A DNA stretch of 5,339 nt from JBFWQM01 sp050249455 (GCA_050249455.1 JBFWQM010000311.1:1-5339); one strand, 5' to 3'. Shown: positions 1-5,281, counted from the first letter of the stretch. Numbers and translations: made by a program. Notes: generated by a model from the sequence alone, not told the origin.

Positions 1-185
1 TAGGAGATCCGGGTCGCCTTGCCCTGCGCCTGCCAGGTCTTCGCGGCATCGTCGAGCGCGTTCTTCATGCTGGCGGCCGCGAACACCACGACGCCGCCGT
101 CCTGCGCCAGCGCCGGCACGGCCGCCGTGGCCGCTGCCACTACGAAGGCGACAATCGCGAAGCGGAAGCTGTCGGCACGCCGCAT
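1..185 (-). CDS. modA: Molybdate ABC transporter substrate-binding protein (ModA-type), N-terminal part, cut by window edge
   Basis: The minus strand reads from an ATG at 185-183 to the left edge with no stop, giving 61 codons. Residues 1-27 form a signal peptide: an Arg-containing n-region, a hydrophobic run of Ala/Val/Phe, and a Pro-Ala-Leu-Ala end that fits signal peptidase I cleavage before Gln28. The mature start is followed by VVVFAAASMKNAL (residues 32-44), which closely matches the ModA family signature VFAAASLTNAM; Ser39 becomes mature Ser12, the position of a molybdate-contacting serine in E. coli ModA. In the family the protein captures molybdate or tungstate in the periplasm and delivers it to the ModBC permease. 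A short AAGAG ribosome binding site lies 5 bases before the ATG. A ModE-like operator lies just upstream. The rest of the gene, and any modBC, lies outside the window. A related oxyanion-binding protein of the same fold is possible but less likely. Confidence 0.82.
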   Translation of the reverse strand, partial: MRRADSFRFAIVAFVVAAATAAVPALAQDGGVVVFAAASMKNALDDAAKTWQAQGKATRIS

Positions 186-207
186 GGGAACTCTTTCGCG
201 CGAATAA

Positions 208-231
208 CGAAATATCCATTAGAATATAACG
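208..231 (-). promoter_or_regulatory. Probable ModE (molybdate-responsive) operator upstream of modA
   Basis: Read on the modA strand, the site has a left half CGTTATAT, 8 central bases, and a right half ATATTTCG; the ideal right half would be ATATAACG, so 6 of 8 bases fit. This 8-8-8 layout agrees with the known ModE operator architecture (CGTTATAT halves facing each other). The left half extends to ATCGTTATAT, as in the family consensus. It ends 22 bases before the modA start and covers the likely -10 and transcription start, the position expected for repression by molybdate-loaded ModE. It is an AT-rich island in otherwise G+C-rich DNA. No modE gene is visible here. Confidence 0.62.
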
Positions 232-250
232 ATGACACGGATCCCGCAAG
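223..250 (-). promoter_or_regulatory. Candidate sigma-70 promoter of modA
   Basis: On the minus strand TATATT (228-223) matches the -10 consensus at 5 of 6 bases, and CTTGCG (250-245) is a weak -35 with a 16-base spacer. Transcription would start near 215-217, inside the ModE-like box. The -35 match is poor, so the assignment rests mainly on the -10 and on the overlap with the operator. Confidence 0.35.
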
Positions 251-362
251 GGGAGATGCTCGACAAACGGCGGCACATCCGCGGTCACGGGCTGTTGCCG
301 TTGCGGGAAGCCGGCCGGCGACGTTATGGTGGCGCCGCATCTGCATCGTGAGGGATCAGGCA

Positions 363-1121
363 ATGGCACGGCTGGACGGGCGGGTGGCGATCGTCACCGG
401 CGGCGCGCAGGGCATCGGCGCCGCGTACTGCAAGGGCCTGGCGCGCGAAGGCGCCAAGGTCTGCGTCGCGGACATCCTGGACCCGACCGGCGTCGTCAAC
501 TCGATTCGGCAGCAGGGGGGCGAGGCGATCGGCGTCGTCGCCGACGTATCGAAGACCGCTTCCGTCCAGGACATGGTGGCGCAGACGGTGGCGGCGTTCG
601 GCCGGCTCGACATCCTGGTCAACAACGCCGCGATCTTCGCCTCGATCGAGCGCCGCCGCTTCGACGCGATCCCGACCGACGAATGGGACCGCGTCATCGA
701 CGTCAACGTCACCGGCCCGTGGCGCTGCGTGAAGGCGGCGGTGCCGGAGATGAAGAAGAACAGCTATGGTAAGATCGTCAACGTCGCCTCCTCCACCGTG
801 TGGAAGGGCGTGCCGAACTTCCTGCACTACGTGTCGTCGAAGGGCGCGGTGGAGGCGTTCACCCGCGCGCTGGCGCGCGAGGTCGGCGACTTCAACATCT
901 GCGTCAACGCCGTGTCGCCCGGCCTCACCATGAGCGAAGGCGTCGTCGCGCAGGGCGAGGCGGTGAAGCAGACTGCGGAGATCGCGATGCGCGGCCGGTC
1001 GTTCAAGCGCGAGCAGGTGCCCGACGACCTGGTGGGCGCGGTGCTATTCCTCGCCTCGCCCGACAGCGACTTCGTCACCGGCCAGACCATGGTGGTCGAC
1101 GGCGGGGAGATCATGCACTGA
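363..1121 (+). CDS. Short-chain dehydrogenase/reductase (classical SDR), likely NAD-dependent
   Basis: A 252-residue protein, the usual length of classical SDRs. Visible motifs: TGGAQGIG (12-19) for dinucleotide binding, Asp37 at the end of beta-2 (which in this family favours NAD(H) over NADP(H)), ADVS (60-63), NNAA (87-90), Asn115, Ser143, and Tyr156-x3-Lys160 of the catalytic tetrad, then VNAVSPG (181-187) and a C-terminal VTGQTMVVDGG. All catalytic residues are present, so it should be an active cytosolic oxidoreductase. The ATG at 363 is preferred over a GTG at 348 in the same frame because AGGG at 351-354 lies 8 bases before it and the SDR fold begins at once. It diverges from modA and meets the LysR gene tail to tail. 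Near a Rieske oxygenase a role in oxidising an aromatic alcohol or cis-dihydrodiol is plausible, but SDR substrate cannot be told from sequence; FabG-like or sugar-alcohol activity remains possible. Confidence 0.93.
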   Translation: MARLDGRVAIVTGGAQGIGAAYCKGLAREGAKVCVADILDPTGVVNSIRQQGGEAIGVVADVSKTASVQDMVAQTVAAFGRLDILVNNAAIFASIERRRFDAIPTDEWDRVIDVNVTGPWRCVKAAVPEMKKNSYGKIVNVASSTVWKGVPNFLHYVSSKGAVEAFTRALAREVGDFNICVNAVSPGLTMSEGVVAQGEAVKQTAEIAMRGRSFKREQVPDDLVGAVLFLASPDSDFVTGQTMVVDGGEIMH

Positions 1122-2058
1122 GGCGTGGCGGCGGCGTTCCGGGCTGGCCCCAATCGACCGCCGCGAACACCCGGCGCAGCAAGGTGCGCAGCCAGCGGTT
1201 GGCCGGGTCCTGGTTGTAGCGTTCGTGCCAGAACTGGCGGATCTCCGGCCCTGCGAGCGGGAACGGGTGCTCCAAGGTGCGCGTCGCGGCGGCGTGCCGC
1301 ATGATATAGGCGAGCGGCCGCGGCACCGTCGCCACCATGTCGCTGGCCGCCACGATGAACGGCAGCGCCAGGAAATGCGGCACCCGCACGCTGATCCGCC
1401 CGGCGATGCCGGCGCGCTTCATCATCGCCTCCACCCGCAGGTGGCCGGTGCCTGCCGCCTCGGCCAGCGCATGCTCCGCGGCGATGAACTGGGCACGGCT
1501 GATCGTCTCGCCGAACGTCGGGTGGTCGCGCCGCGCGATGCAGACATAGTCGGACACGAACAGCCGCTGCTGCTGCACGCCGGTACGCAGGTCCGGCATG
1601 TAGCCGACCGCGAGGTCGACCTCGCCGGAACGCAGCGCCTCGCGCGTTTCCTCGGTCGAAAGCTGGATGGTGCGGAAGCTGACCGCCGGCGCTTCGCGTC
1701 GGCACGCCTCCACCAGCGACGGCAGCAGCACCGCTTCGGCGATGTCGGTCATGATCAGGCGGAACGTGCGCGCCTGGCGTCCGGCGTCGAACGACCAGCC
1801 GCCGGCGAGGCCGCGCTCGATTTGGCTCAGCGCCGGACCGACCGACCCCGCGATCCGCTCGCATAGCGGCGTCGGCACCATGGCGCCGGCCGTCCGCACG
1901 AACAACGGGTCGTCCAGCGAGCGGCGAAGGCGGCGCAGGCTGTTGCTGAGCGCGGACTGCGACACGCCGAGTTCCGCCGCGGCGCGCGACACGCTGCGGG
2001 TGCGGAATACCGCGTCCAGCCCGACCAGCAGATTGAGGTCGATTTCGCCAATATTCAT
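1111..2058 (-). CDS. LysR-family transcriptional regulator (NahR/NodD-like subgroup)
   Basis: A 315-residue protein of normal LysR length. Residues 6-18 (IDLNLLVGLDAVF) open the winged helix-turn-helix; the recognition part spans about 22-45 (SVSRAAAELGVSQSALSNSLRRLR) and is followed by DPLFVR (50-55), all typical of the family. The rest is the two-lobed effector-binding domain; the opening DLNLL and a late WHERYNQDPANRWLR-like end resemble the NahR/NodD/LinR-type subgroup, many of which respond to aromatic compounds. The ATG at 2058 was chosen because family proteins start just before the (E/I)DLNLL segment; a GTG at 2079 in frame would add 7 residues, and neither has a clear Shine-Dalgarno. 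The gene is divergent from the Rieske oxygenase (95-bp gap), the classic layout in which LysR proteins control the neighbour and themselves. Its stop overlaps the end of the SDR gene on the other strand. The effector is unknown. Confidence 0.93.
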   Translation of the reverse strand: MNIGEIDLNLLVGLDAVFRTRSVSRAAAELGVSQSALSNSLRRLRRSLDDPLFVRTAGAMVPTPLCERIAGSVGPALSQIERGLAGGWSFDAGRQARTFRLIMTDIAEAVLLPSLVEACRREAPAVSFRTIQLSTEETREALRSGEVDLAVGYMPDLRTGVQQQRLFVSDYVCIARRDHPTFGETISRAQFIAAEHALAEAAGTGHLRVEAMMKRAGIAGRISVRVPHFLALPFIVAASDMVATVPRPLAYIMRHAAATRTLEHPFPLAGPEIRQFWHERYNQDPANRWLRTLLRRVFAAVDWGQPGTPPPRLSA

Positions 2059-2153
2059 ATCGGAAATACCGGTTATCACGCCATCGGCAGTTTGGAAATA
2101 GAGCCCCGTGCCTTACCATGGCTGCAACGCACGACCGAAGGAGGGAAACGGCG
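2059..2153. promoter_or_regulatory. Divergent LysR/Rieske control region with candidate operator
   Basis: This 95-bp gap separates the two divergent start codons. It holds an imperfect palindrome at about 2057-2076 centred near ACCGGT (ATATCGG on one side, CCGGTTAT on the other), which abuts the regulator start, and an exact repeat GGAAATA at 2062-2068 and 2094-2100, 32 bp apart, about three helical turns. A TCGGCAGTTTGGA stretch (2084-2096) fits the loose T-N11-A LysR-box pattern. A weak promoter toward the oxygenase can be drawn as TTGGAA (2092-2097), 16 bases, TACCAT (2114-2119). Location is convincing for a regulatory region; the exact operator is a guess. Confidence 0.4.
2138..2145 (+). 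promoter_or_regulatory. Strong Shine-Dalgarno that fixes the oxygenase start
   Basis: AAGGAGGG at 2138-2145 places AGGAGG 9 bases before the ATG at 2154. This decides for 2154 over an in-frame ATG at 2118, which has no ribosome binding site and would add 12 residues (MAATHDRRRETA) that do not fit the family start. Confidence 0.8.
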
Positions 2154-3197
2154 ATGTTCCTGCGCAACTACTGGTACTGCGCCATGTGGGCGGCGGATCT
2201 CGGCCCGGGACCGGTCGCCAAGACCCTGCTGGACGAGCCGATCGTGTTCTGGCGCGCGCCCGACGGCGCCCCGGTGGCGCTGGAGGACCGCTGCTGCCAC
2301 CGCGCGCTGCCGCTGTCGCTCGGCAGGGTGATCGGCGATCGCCTCCAGTGCGGCTATCATGGGATCGAGTTCGACGCGTCCGGTTCCTGCGTGCGGGTGC
2401 CCGGCCAGTCGACGGTGCCGCCGGACGCCTGGGTGCGGCACTACCCCACGGTGCAGCGCCACAATGTCGTGTGGATCTGGATGGGCGATGCGGCCGCTGC
2501 CGACCCGGCGCTGATCCCCGACCTGCCGTGGCTCGACGATCCCGGCTGGACATGCGCCCGCGGCACCATCCACATGAACGGCAACTTCCAGCTCCTGGTC
2601 GATAACCTGCTGGACCTCACCCACGTCAGCTACCTGCACACGCAGACCATCTCAGGCGACGCCTCGATCGAAAGCCAGGTGATCGGCGAAACGAAGCGCG
2701 GCGACAGCGACGTGCGGTTCGACCGCTGGATGCTCGATATCCCGCCGCCGCCGATGTTCAAGGAGGCGGGCCGTTTCCGGGGCAACGTCGACCGCTGGCA
2801 GCTCATCCGCTGGACGCCGCCGTCCACTGTCGTCCTCGACATCGGCTGCGCCGATGCCGGCACCGGCGCGCCGCAGGGCGACCGCAGCCGCGGCATCTCC
2901 ATGTGGTCGAACCACCTGATCACGCCCGAGACCGCGCGGTCCACGCACTACCACTGGTGCTACGCCCGGAACTACCGCCTGGACGAGCCCGCGGTGACCG
3001 AACTCCTGCAAAAGGGCGGCCACCAGACCTTCAACGAGGACGTCGTTGCCATCGAGATCCAGCAGCGCCGGCTCGACGAGACGGCGGGCCGGCCCCTCAT
3101 CGACATCAACATCGACAACGCCCCGCTGCAGACCCGGCGCATCTACGCCCGCCTCCTGGAGGCGGAGCAGGGCCGCACGCCCGCCGCGGCCGAGTAA
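2154..3197 (+). CDS. Rieske non-heme iron oxygenase, vanillate O-demethylase (VanA)-like oxygenase subunit
   Basis: A 347-residue protein that aligns along its length with VanA-type oxygenases (DdmC and TsaM are other members of the clade). It opens with FLRNYWYCAMW, as VanA opens with YPKNAWYVA. The Rieske [2Fe-2S] ligands are Cys47, His49, Cys66 and His69 (C-x-H, 16 residues, C-x2-H). The mononuclear iron site is Asp154, His157, His162 (DNLLDLTHVSYLH), with Asp296 in FNEDVVAIEIQQ as the carboxylate ligand; Asp154 would bridge electron flow between subunits. RWQLIRWTPPS (214-224) and ARNYR (271-275) are further clade-like segments. In this clade the usual reactions are O-demethylation or methyl hydroxylation of aromatic acids, using electrons from a VanB-type FMN/ferredoxin reductase, which is not encoded here. 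It is divergent from a LysR regulator and 297 bp upstream of a UbiD-like gene on the same strand. All cofactor ligands are intact. The substrate is unknown, so no gene symbol is assigned. Confidence 0.93.
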   Translation: MFLRNYWYCAMWAADLGPGPVAKTLLDEPIVFWRAPDGAPVALEDRCCHRALPLSLGRVIGDRLQCGYHGIEFDASGSCVRVPGQSTVPPDAWVRHYPTVQRHNVVWIWMGDAAAADPALIPDLPWLDDPGWTCARGTIHMNGNFQLLVDNLLDLTHVSYLHTQTISGDASIESQVIGETKRGDSDVRFDRWMLDIPPPPMFKEAGRFRGNVDRWQLIRWTPPSTVVLDIGCADAGTGAPQGDRSRGISMWSNHLITPETARSTHYHWCYARNYRLDEPAVTELLQKGGHQTFNEDVVAIEIQQRRLDETAGRPLIDINIDNAPLQTRRIYARLLEAEQGRTPAAAE

Positions 3198-3200
3198 CGG

Positions 3201-3232
3201 GGTCGGCTCGGGCCGGGGTTCGGAGACCGACC
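3201..3232 (+). terminator. Weak hairpin after the oxygenase stop codon
   Basis: GGTCGG at 3201-3206 is complementary to CCGACC at 3227-3232, with a G+C-rich 20-base loop that can fold further. It starts 3 bases after the TAA. There is no run of T after it, so it may only stabilise the 3' end or slow polymerase rather than terminate. Confidence 0.3.
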
Positions 3233-3344
3233 TTGGCCGCCCGCCCAGCCGGTTGATATTCCTGGCCTTCGGCCTTCCGACCGGACCATTGCGCCGCAGC
3301 TTGAGCCGCCGCCCGCGGCCGATACCGATTGCTCCCGCACCGCC

Positions 3345-3365
3345 CGCCGGGGTATGTACCCGGCG
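3345..3365 (+). promoter_or_regulatory. Hairpin or operator palindrome 1 upstream of the UbiD-like gene
   Basis: CGCCGGG (3345-3351) and CCCGGCG (3359-3365) are perfect inverted copies around GTATGTA. With one bulged G the stem extends by TA/TA to a tiny loop. As RNA this is a very stable hairpin; as DNA it could be a dimeric repressor site. It lies 129 bases before the start codon and 4 bases before a second palindrome. Confidence 0.5.
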
Positions 3366-3369
3366 CGTC

Positions 3370-3394
3370 CGGGCCGTGACTAATCGGCCCGTTT
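3370..3394 (+). terminator. Terminator-like hairpin 2 (possible attenuator) upstream of the UbiD-like gene
   Basis: CGGGCCG (3370-3376) and CGGCCCG (3385-3391) are perfect inverted copies around an 8-base loop, TGACTAAT, and are followed by TTT. The T-tract is short for a real intrinsic terminator. It could end the oxygenase transcript, act as an attenuator for the UbiD-like gene, or be an operator together with the palindrome just before it. Confidence 0.4.
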
Positions 3395-3413
3395 CGCATG
3401 AACCCGTAGTCGC

Positions 3414-3463
3414 CGCCGACAAACGCGGCCAACCCCGTCGCCCGGGCCCGCCGACAAACGCGG
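3414..3463 (+). repeat. 15-bp direct repeat in the UbiD leader
   Basis: CGCCGACAAACGCGG occurs exactly at 3414-3428 and 3449-3463, with starts 35 bp apart. A degraded third relative (CGCCGCGACAAGAGG, 3469-3483) runs into the Shine-Dalgarno. The spacing, a little over three helical turns, suits tandem protein sites, but a recent small duplication would look the same. Confidence 0.6.
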
Positions 3464-3481
3464 GGTCCCGCCGCGACAAGA

Positions 3482-3494
3482 GGAGGAACCCTCC
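3482..3494 (+). promoter_or_regulatory. Ribosome binding site inside a small stem, UbiD-like gene
   Basis: AGGAGG at 3481-3486 is an ideal Shine-Dalgarno 8 bases before the ATG at 3495. GGAGG (3482-3486) is exactly complementary to CCTCC (3490-3494) across a 3-base loop, so the ribosome binding site can pair with the bases touching the start codon. This fixes the start and hints at translational control, though such a short stem may open easily. Confidence 0.55.
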
Positions 3495-5072
3495 ATGAGC
3501 ACGGCAAAGAAGGCTGCACAGCGCGCCACCGCAGAGCAGGTCCGCGACCTGCGGGGCACCCTGGAATGGCTGAAGTCGCAGGGAGACCTGATCGAGACCG
3601 ACAAGCAGGTCGACCCGGACCTCGAGGTCACCGGCCTGCAGAAGCATTTCGACGGCTCGTGCCCGATCCTGTTCAACAACGTCAAGGGCAAGCCGAACAA
3701 CCGCGTGGTGACGAACCTGTTCGGCAACATGGACGTCATCAACAAGATGTTCGGCTGGACCGACGACGCCGACCGCACCCGCAAGCTGGCGCAGGCGCTG
3801 CGCAAGCCGCTGAAGCCGGTCGAGATCGCGCAGAAGGACGCGCCCGTCCAGGAGCACGTCATCGAGAACCCGAACGACGTCAACGAATACCTCGTGCCGA
3901 TCCGCCACACGACCTATGAGCCGGAGCTCACGGTCGGCTCGGGCATCCGCCTCATCTCGGGCAAGTATTTCGACGACGGCACGGACGTCGGCTACAACCG
4001 CATGAATTTCCGCTGGGGCAACGTCGGCACGTTTCAGATCTCGCCCGGCTCGCACATGTGGCAGGTCGTCAGCCAGCACTACAAGGACGACAAGCCGGTG
4101 CCGATCACGATGAACTTCGGCGTGCCGCCGGCGTGCACCCTGCTGGCCGGCGCGGGCTTCGACTACGTGATCCTGCCGCAGGGCTGCGACGAGCTCGCGG
4201 TCGCCGGCGCCGTGCAGGGCGCGCCGATCCGCATGGTCAAGGCGCGCACGGTCGACGCCTATTCGCTCGCCGACGCCGAGGTCGTGCTGGAAGGCTACGT
4301 CAACCCGCGCGACCGCCGCTACGAGACGGCGGAGTCGGAGGAGGCCGGCGTCCAGGGCCGCTTCCATTTCCATCCGGAATGGGCCGGCTACATGGGCAAG
4401 GCGTACAAGGCGCCGACGTTCCACGTCACCGGCATCACGATGCGCAAGCCGGCGACCAAGCCGATCATTTTCGCGCTCGGCGTCCACATGCTCGACGACC
4501 ACAACATCGACACGACGATGCGCGAAGGCGCGATCTTCGAGCTGTGCGAGCGCATGCAGCCCGGCATCGTGCAGGACGTGGTGATCCCGTACTGCATGAC
4601 CGACTGGGGCGGCTGCATCATCCAGGTCAAGAAGCGCAACAAGATCGACGAGGGCTGGCAGCGCAACTTCATGGCCGCCGCGCTGGCGACCTCGCAGGGC
4701 ATGCGCCTCGCCATCGCCGTGTCGGAGGACACCGACCCCTACGACATGGACGACGTGATGTGGTGCCTGACCACCCGCGTCAACCCGAAGACCGACATCC
4801 TGAACCCGATCCCCGGCGGCCGCGGCCAGACCTTCATGCCGGCCGAGCGCATGACCGCGGGCGACAAGCAGTGGACGGCGTCCAACACCGTCTTCGAGGG
4901 CGGCATGGGCATCGATGCCACGGTGCCGTTCGGCTACGAGTCGGACTTCCTGCGCCCGGTGTACCCGGTCGACAAGGTCGACCCGGCCAACTTCTTCTCC
5001 GACGACCAGATCAAGGACATGAAGTCGCGGATGAAGGGCTGGGTGCTGTCGCTGGCCAAGAGCGGGCGGTAA
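3495..5072 (+). CDS. UbiD-family prFMN-dependent decarboxylase, divergent active-site motif
   Basis: A 525-residue cytosolic protein, typical in length for UbiD/AroY/Fdc-type enzymes, which reversibly decarboxylate aromatic or unsaturated acids with prenylated FMN and a metal ion. The start has DLRGTLEWLKSQGDLIE (18-34), the usual opening. Against the Fdc1 scheme: Arg169 (GYNRM) fits the catalytic Arg; His187, 18 residues later, fits the metal-binding His; Glu266 in VVLEG fits the metal-binding Glu; the usual Asn five residues before the Arg is Asp164. The usual E-G-P-F/Y-G-E/D motif is replaced by FHFHPEW (290-296) before AGYMG, so Glu295 fits the last acid and the first catalytic Glu has no partner at normal spacing; Glu282/Glu283 are nearby. 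The C-terminal part (PIPGGRGQTFMPAERM, about 438-453) is intact. Codon use is strongly biased, suggesting good expression. It follows the Rieske gene and ends at a strong terminator; no ubiX is present. Given the context it is more likely a catabolic aromatic-acid (or aryl-CoA acid) decarboxylase than ubiquinone UbiD. Confidence 0.9.
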   Translation: MSTAKKAAQRATAEQVRDLRGTLEWLKSQGDLIETDKQVDPDLEVTGLQKHFDGSCPILFNNVKGKPNNRVVTNLFGNMDVINKMFGWTDDADRTRKLAQALRKPLKPVEIAQKDAPVQEHVIENPNDVNEYLVPIRHTTYEPELTVGSGIRLISGKYFDDGTDVGYNRMNFRWGNVGTFQISPGSHMWQVVSQHYKDDKPVPITMNFGVPPACTLLAGAGFDYVILPQGCDELAVAGAVQGAPIRMVKARTVDAYSLADAEVVLEGYVNPRDRRYETAESEEAGVQGRFHFHPEWAGYMGKAYKAPTFHVTGITMRKPATKPIIFALGVHMLDDHNIDTTMREGAIFELCERMQPGIVQDVVIPYCMTDWGGCIIQVKKRNKIDEGWQRNFMAAALATSQGMRLAIAVSEDTDPYDMDDVMWCLTTRVNPKTDILNPIPGGRGQTFMPAERMTAGDKQWTASNTVFEGGMGIDATVPFGYESDFLRPVYPVDKVDPANFFSDDQIKDMKSRMKGWVLSLAKSGR

Positions 5073-5099
5073 GAGGCTGACAAGTTCGAAGTTGCGTAG

Positions 5100-5124
5100 G
5101 GGCGGGTCTCAGACCCGCCCTTTT
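5100..5124 (+). terminator. Rho-independent terminator after the UbiD-like gene
   Basis: GGGCGGGTCT (5100-5109) and AGACCCGCCC (5111-5120) are perfect inverted copies; in RNA a stem of 8 G+C-rich pairs with a 5-base loop is realistic. TTTT follows at 5121-5124. It lies 27 bases after the stop codon, so it should end the transcript of the decarboxylase. Confidence 0.85.
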
Positions 5125-5145
5125 GCGTTCGGGACCCGGATGCGT

Positions 5146-5223
5146 CCCCTCCCCCAACCCCCTCCCGCGAGGGAAGGGGGCTAGAAACTCCCCCTCCCCT
5201 CGCGGGAGGGGTTGGGGGAGGGG
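5146..5223. repeat. Long near-perfect palindrome (dispersed REP/MITE-like element)
   Basis: The arms cover about 5146-5180 and 5190-5223 around a 9-base centre, CTAGAAACT. They differ by one mismatch and one extra base over 35 positions. The strands are nearly pure C/T then G/A apart from the GCGAG/CTCGC core, a composition well known for short repeats scattered between genes in high-G+C alphaproteobacteria. It carries no gene and no transposase; open frames through it encode proline-rich junk. One copy cannot prove that it is dispersed. Confidence 0.7.
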
Positions 5224-5281
5224 GCCTCTCCGCAAGGAATGTGTTAACCATGTTCCTCGGGTCCGACCGCAACAACGAAGA
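5224..5281. other. Short spacer with an inverted repeat around GTTAAC
   Basis: AGGAA (5235-5239) and TTCCT (5253-5257) face each other around GTGTTAACCATG, whose core GTTAAC is itself a palindrome. This may be an operator or promoter part for whatever lies to the right. An ATG at 5250 opens only 18 codons and is not taken as a gene. Confidence 0.25.

Larger units (their letters stand above)
3198..3494 (+). other. Gene-free 297-bp spacer and probable structured 5' leader of the UbiD-like gene
   Basis: No frame here looks like protein. The first part has GGTCGG (3201-3206) paired with CCGACC (3227-3232), right after the oxygenase stop, but without a T-tract. CCGGT (3249-3253) pairs with ACCGG (3280-3284) around a GGCC-TTC-GGCC core. 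The second part holds two adjacent strong hairpins (3345-3365 and 3370-3391), a 15-bp direct repeat (3414-3428 and 3449-3463) and a ribosome binding site inside a stem (3482-3494). I see no FMN riboswitch core and no recognised riboswitch class. No convincing promoter could be placed; TTGCTC (3329-3334) with TATGTA (3353-3358) is a poor candidate. Confidence 0.5.

Noticed and set aside
348..362. GTG start for the SDR at 348
   Set aside because: The ATG at 363 has a well-placed AGGG and matches where SDR proteins begin; the GTG overlaps that same ribosome binding site.
827..2167. Minus-strand open frame of 446 codons overlapping the LysR gene and SDR end
   Set aside because: It is a shifted frame over the LysR gene with Arg/Ala/Gly-rich low-complexity content; the LysR frame holds all the family motifs.
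3198..3494. FMN riboswitch or other known riboswitch before the UbiD-like gene
   Set aside because: The conserved core segments of the FMN element are not present, and no other riboswitch core was recognised.
3046..3498. Small proteins in the spacer between the oxygenase and UbiD-like genes
   Set aside because: All open frames there extend from shadow frames, are Arg/Pro-rich, and have no ribosome binding site.
2652..4502. Long minus-strand open frame of 616 codons across the oxygenase end, the spacer and the start of the UbiD-like gene
   Set aside because: It is antisense to two genes with clear family motifs, is rich in Arg, Ala, Val and Asp as expected for a G+C-rich mirror frame, and has no domain I recognise.
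4058..5080. Plus-strand open frame of 340 codons inside the UbiD-like gene
   Set aside because: Out-of-frame shadow, almost entirely Arg, Gly, Ala, His and Pro.
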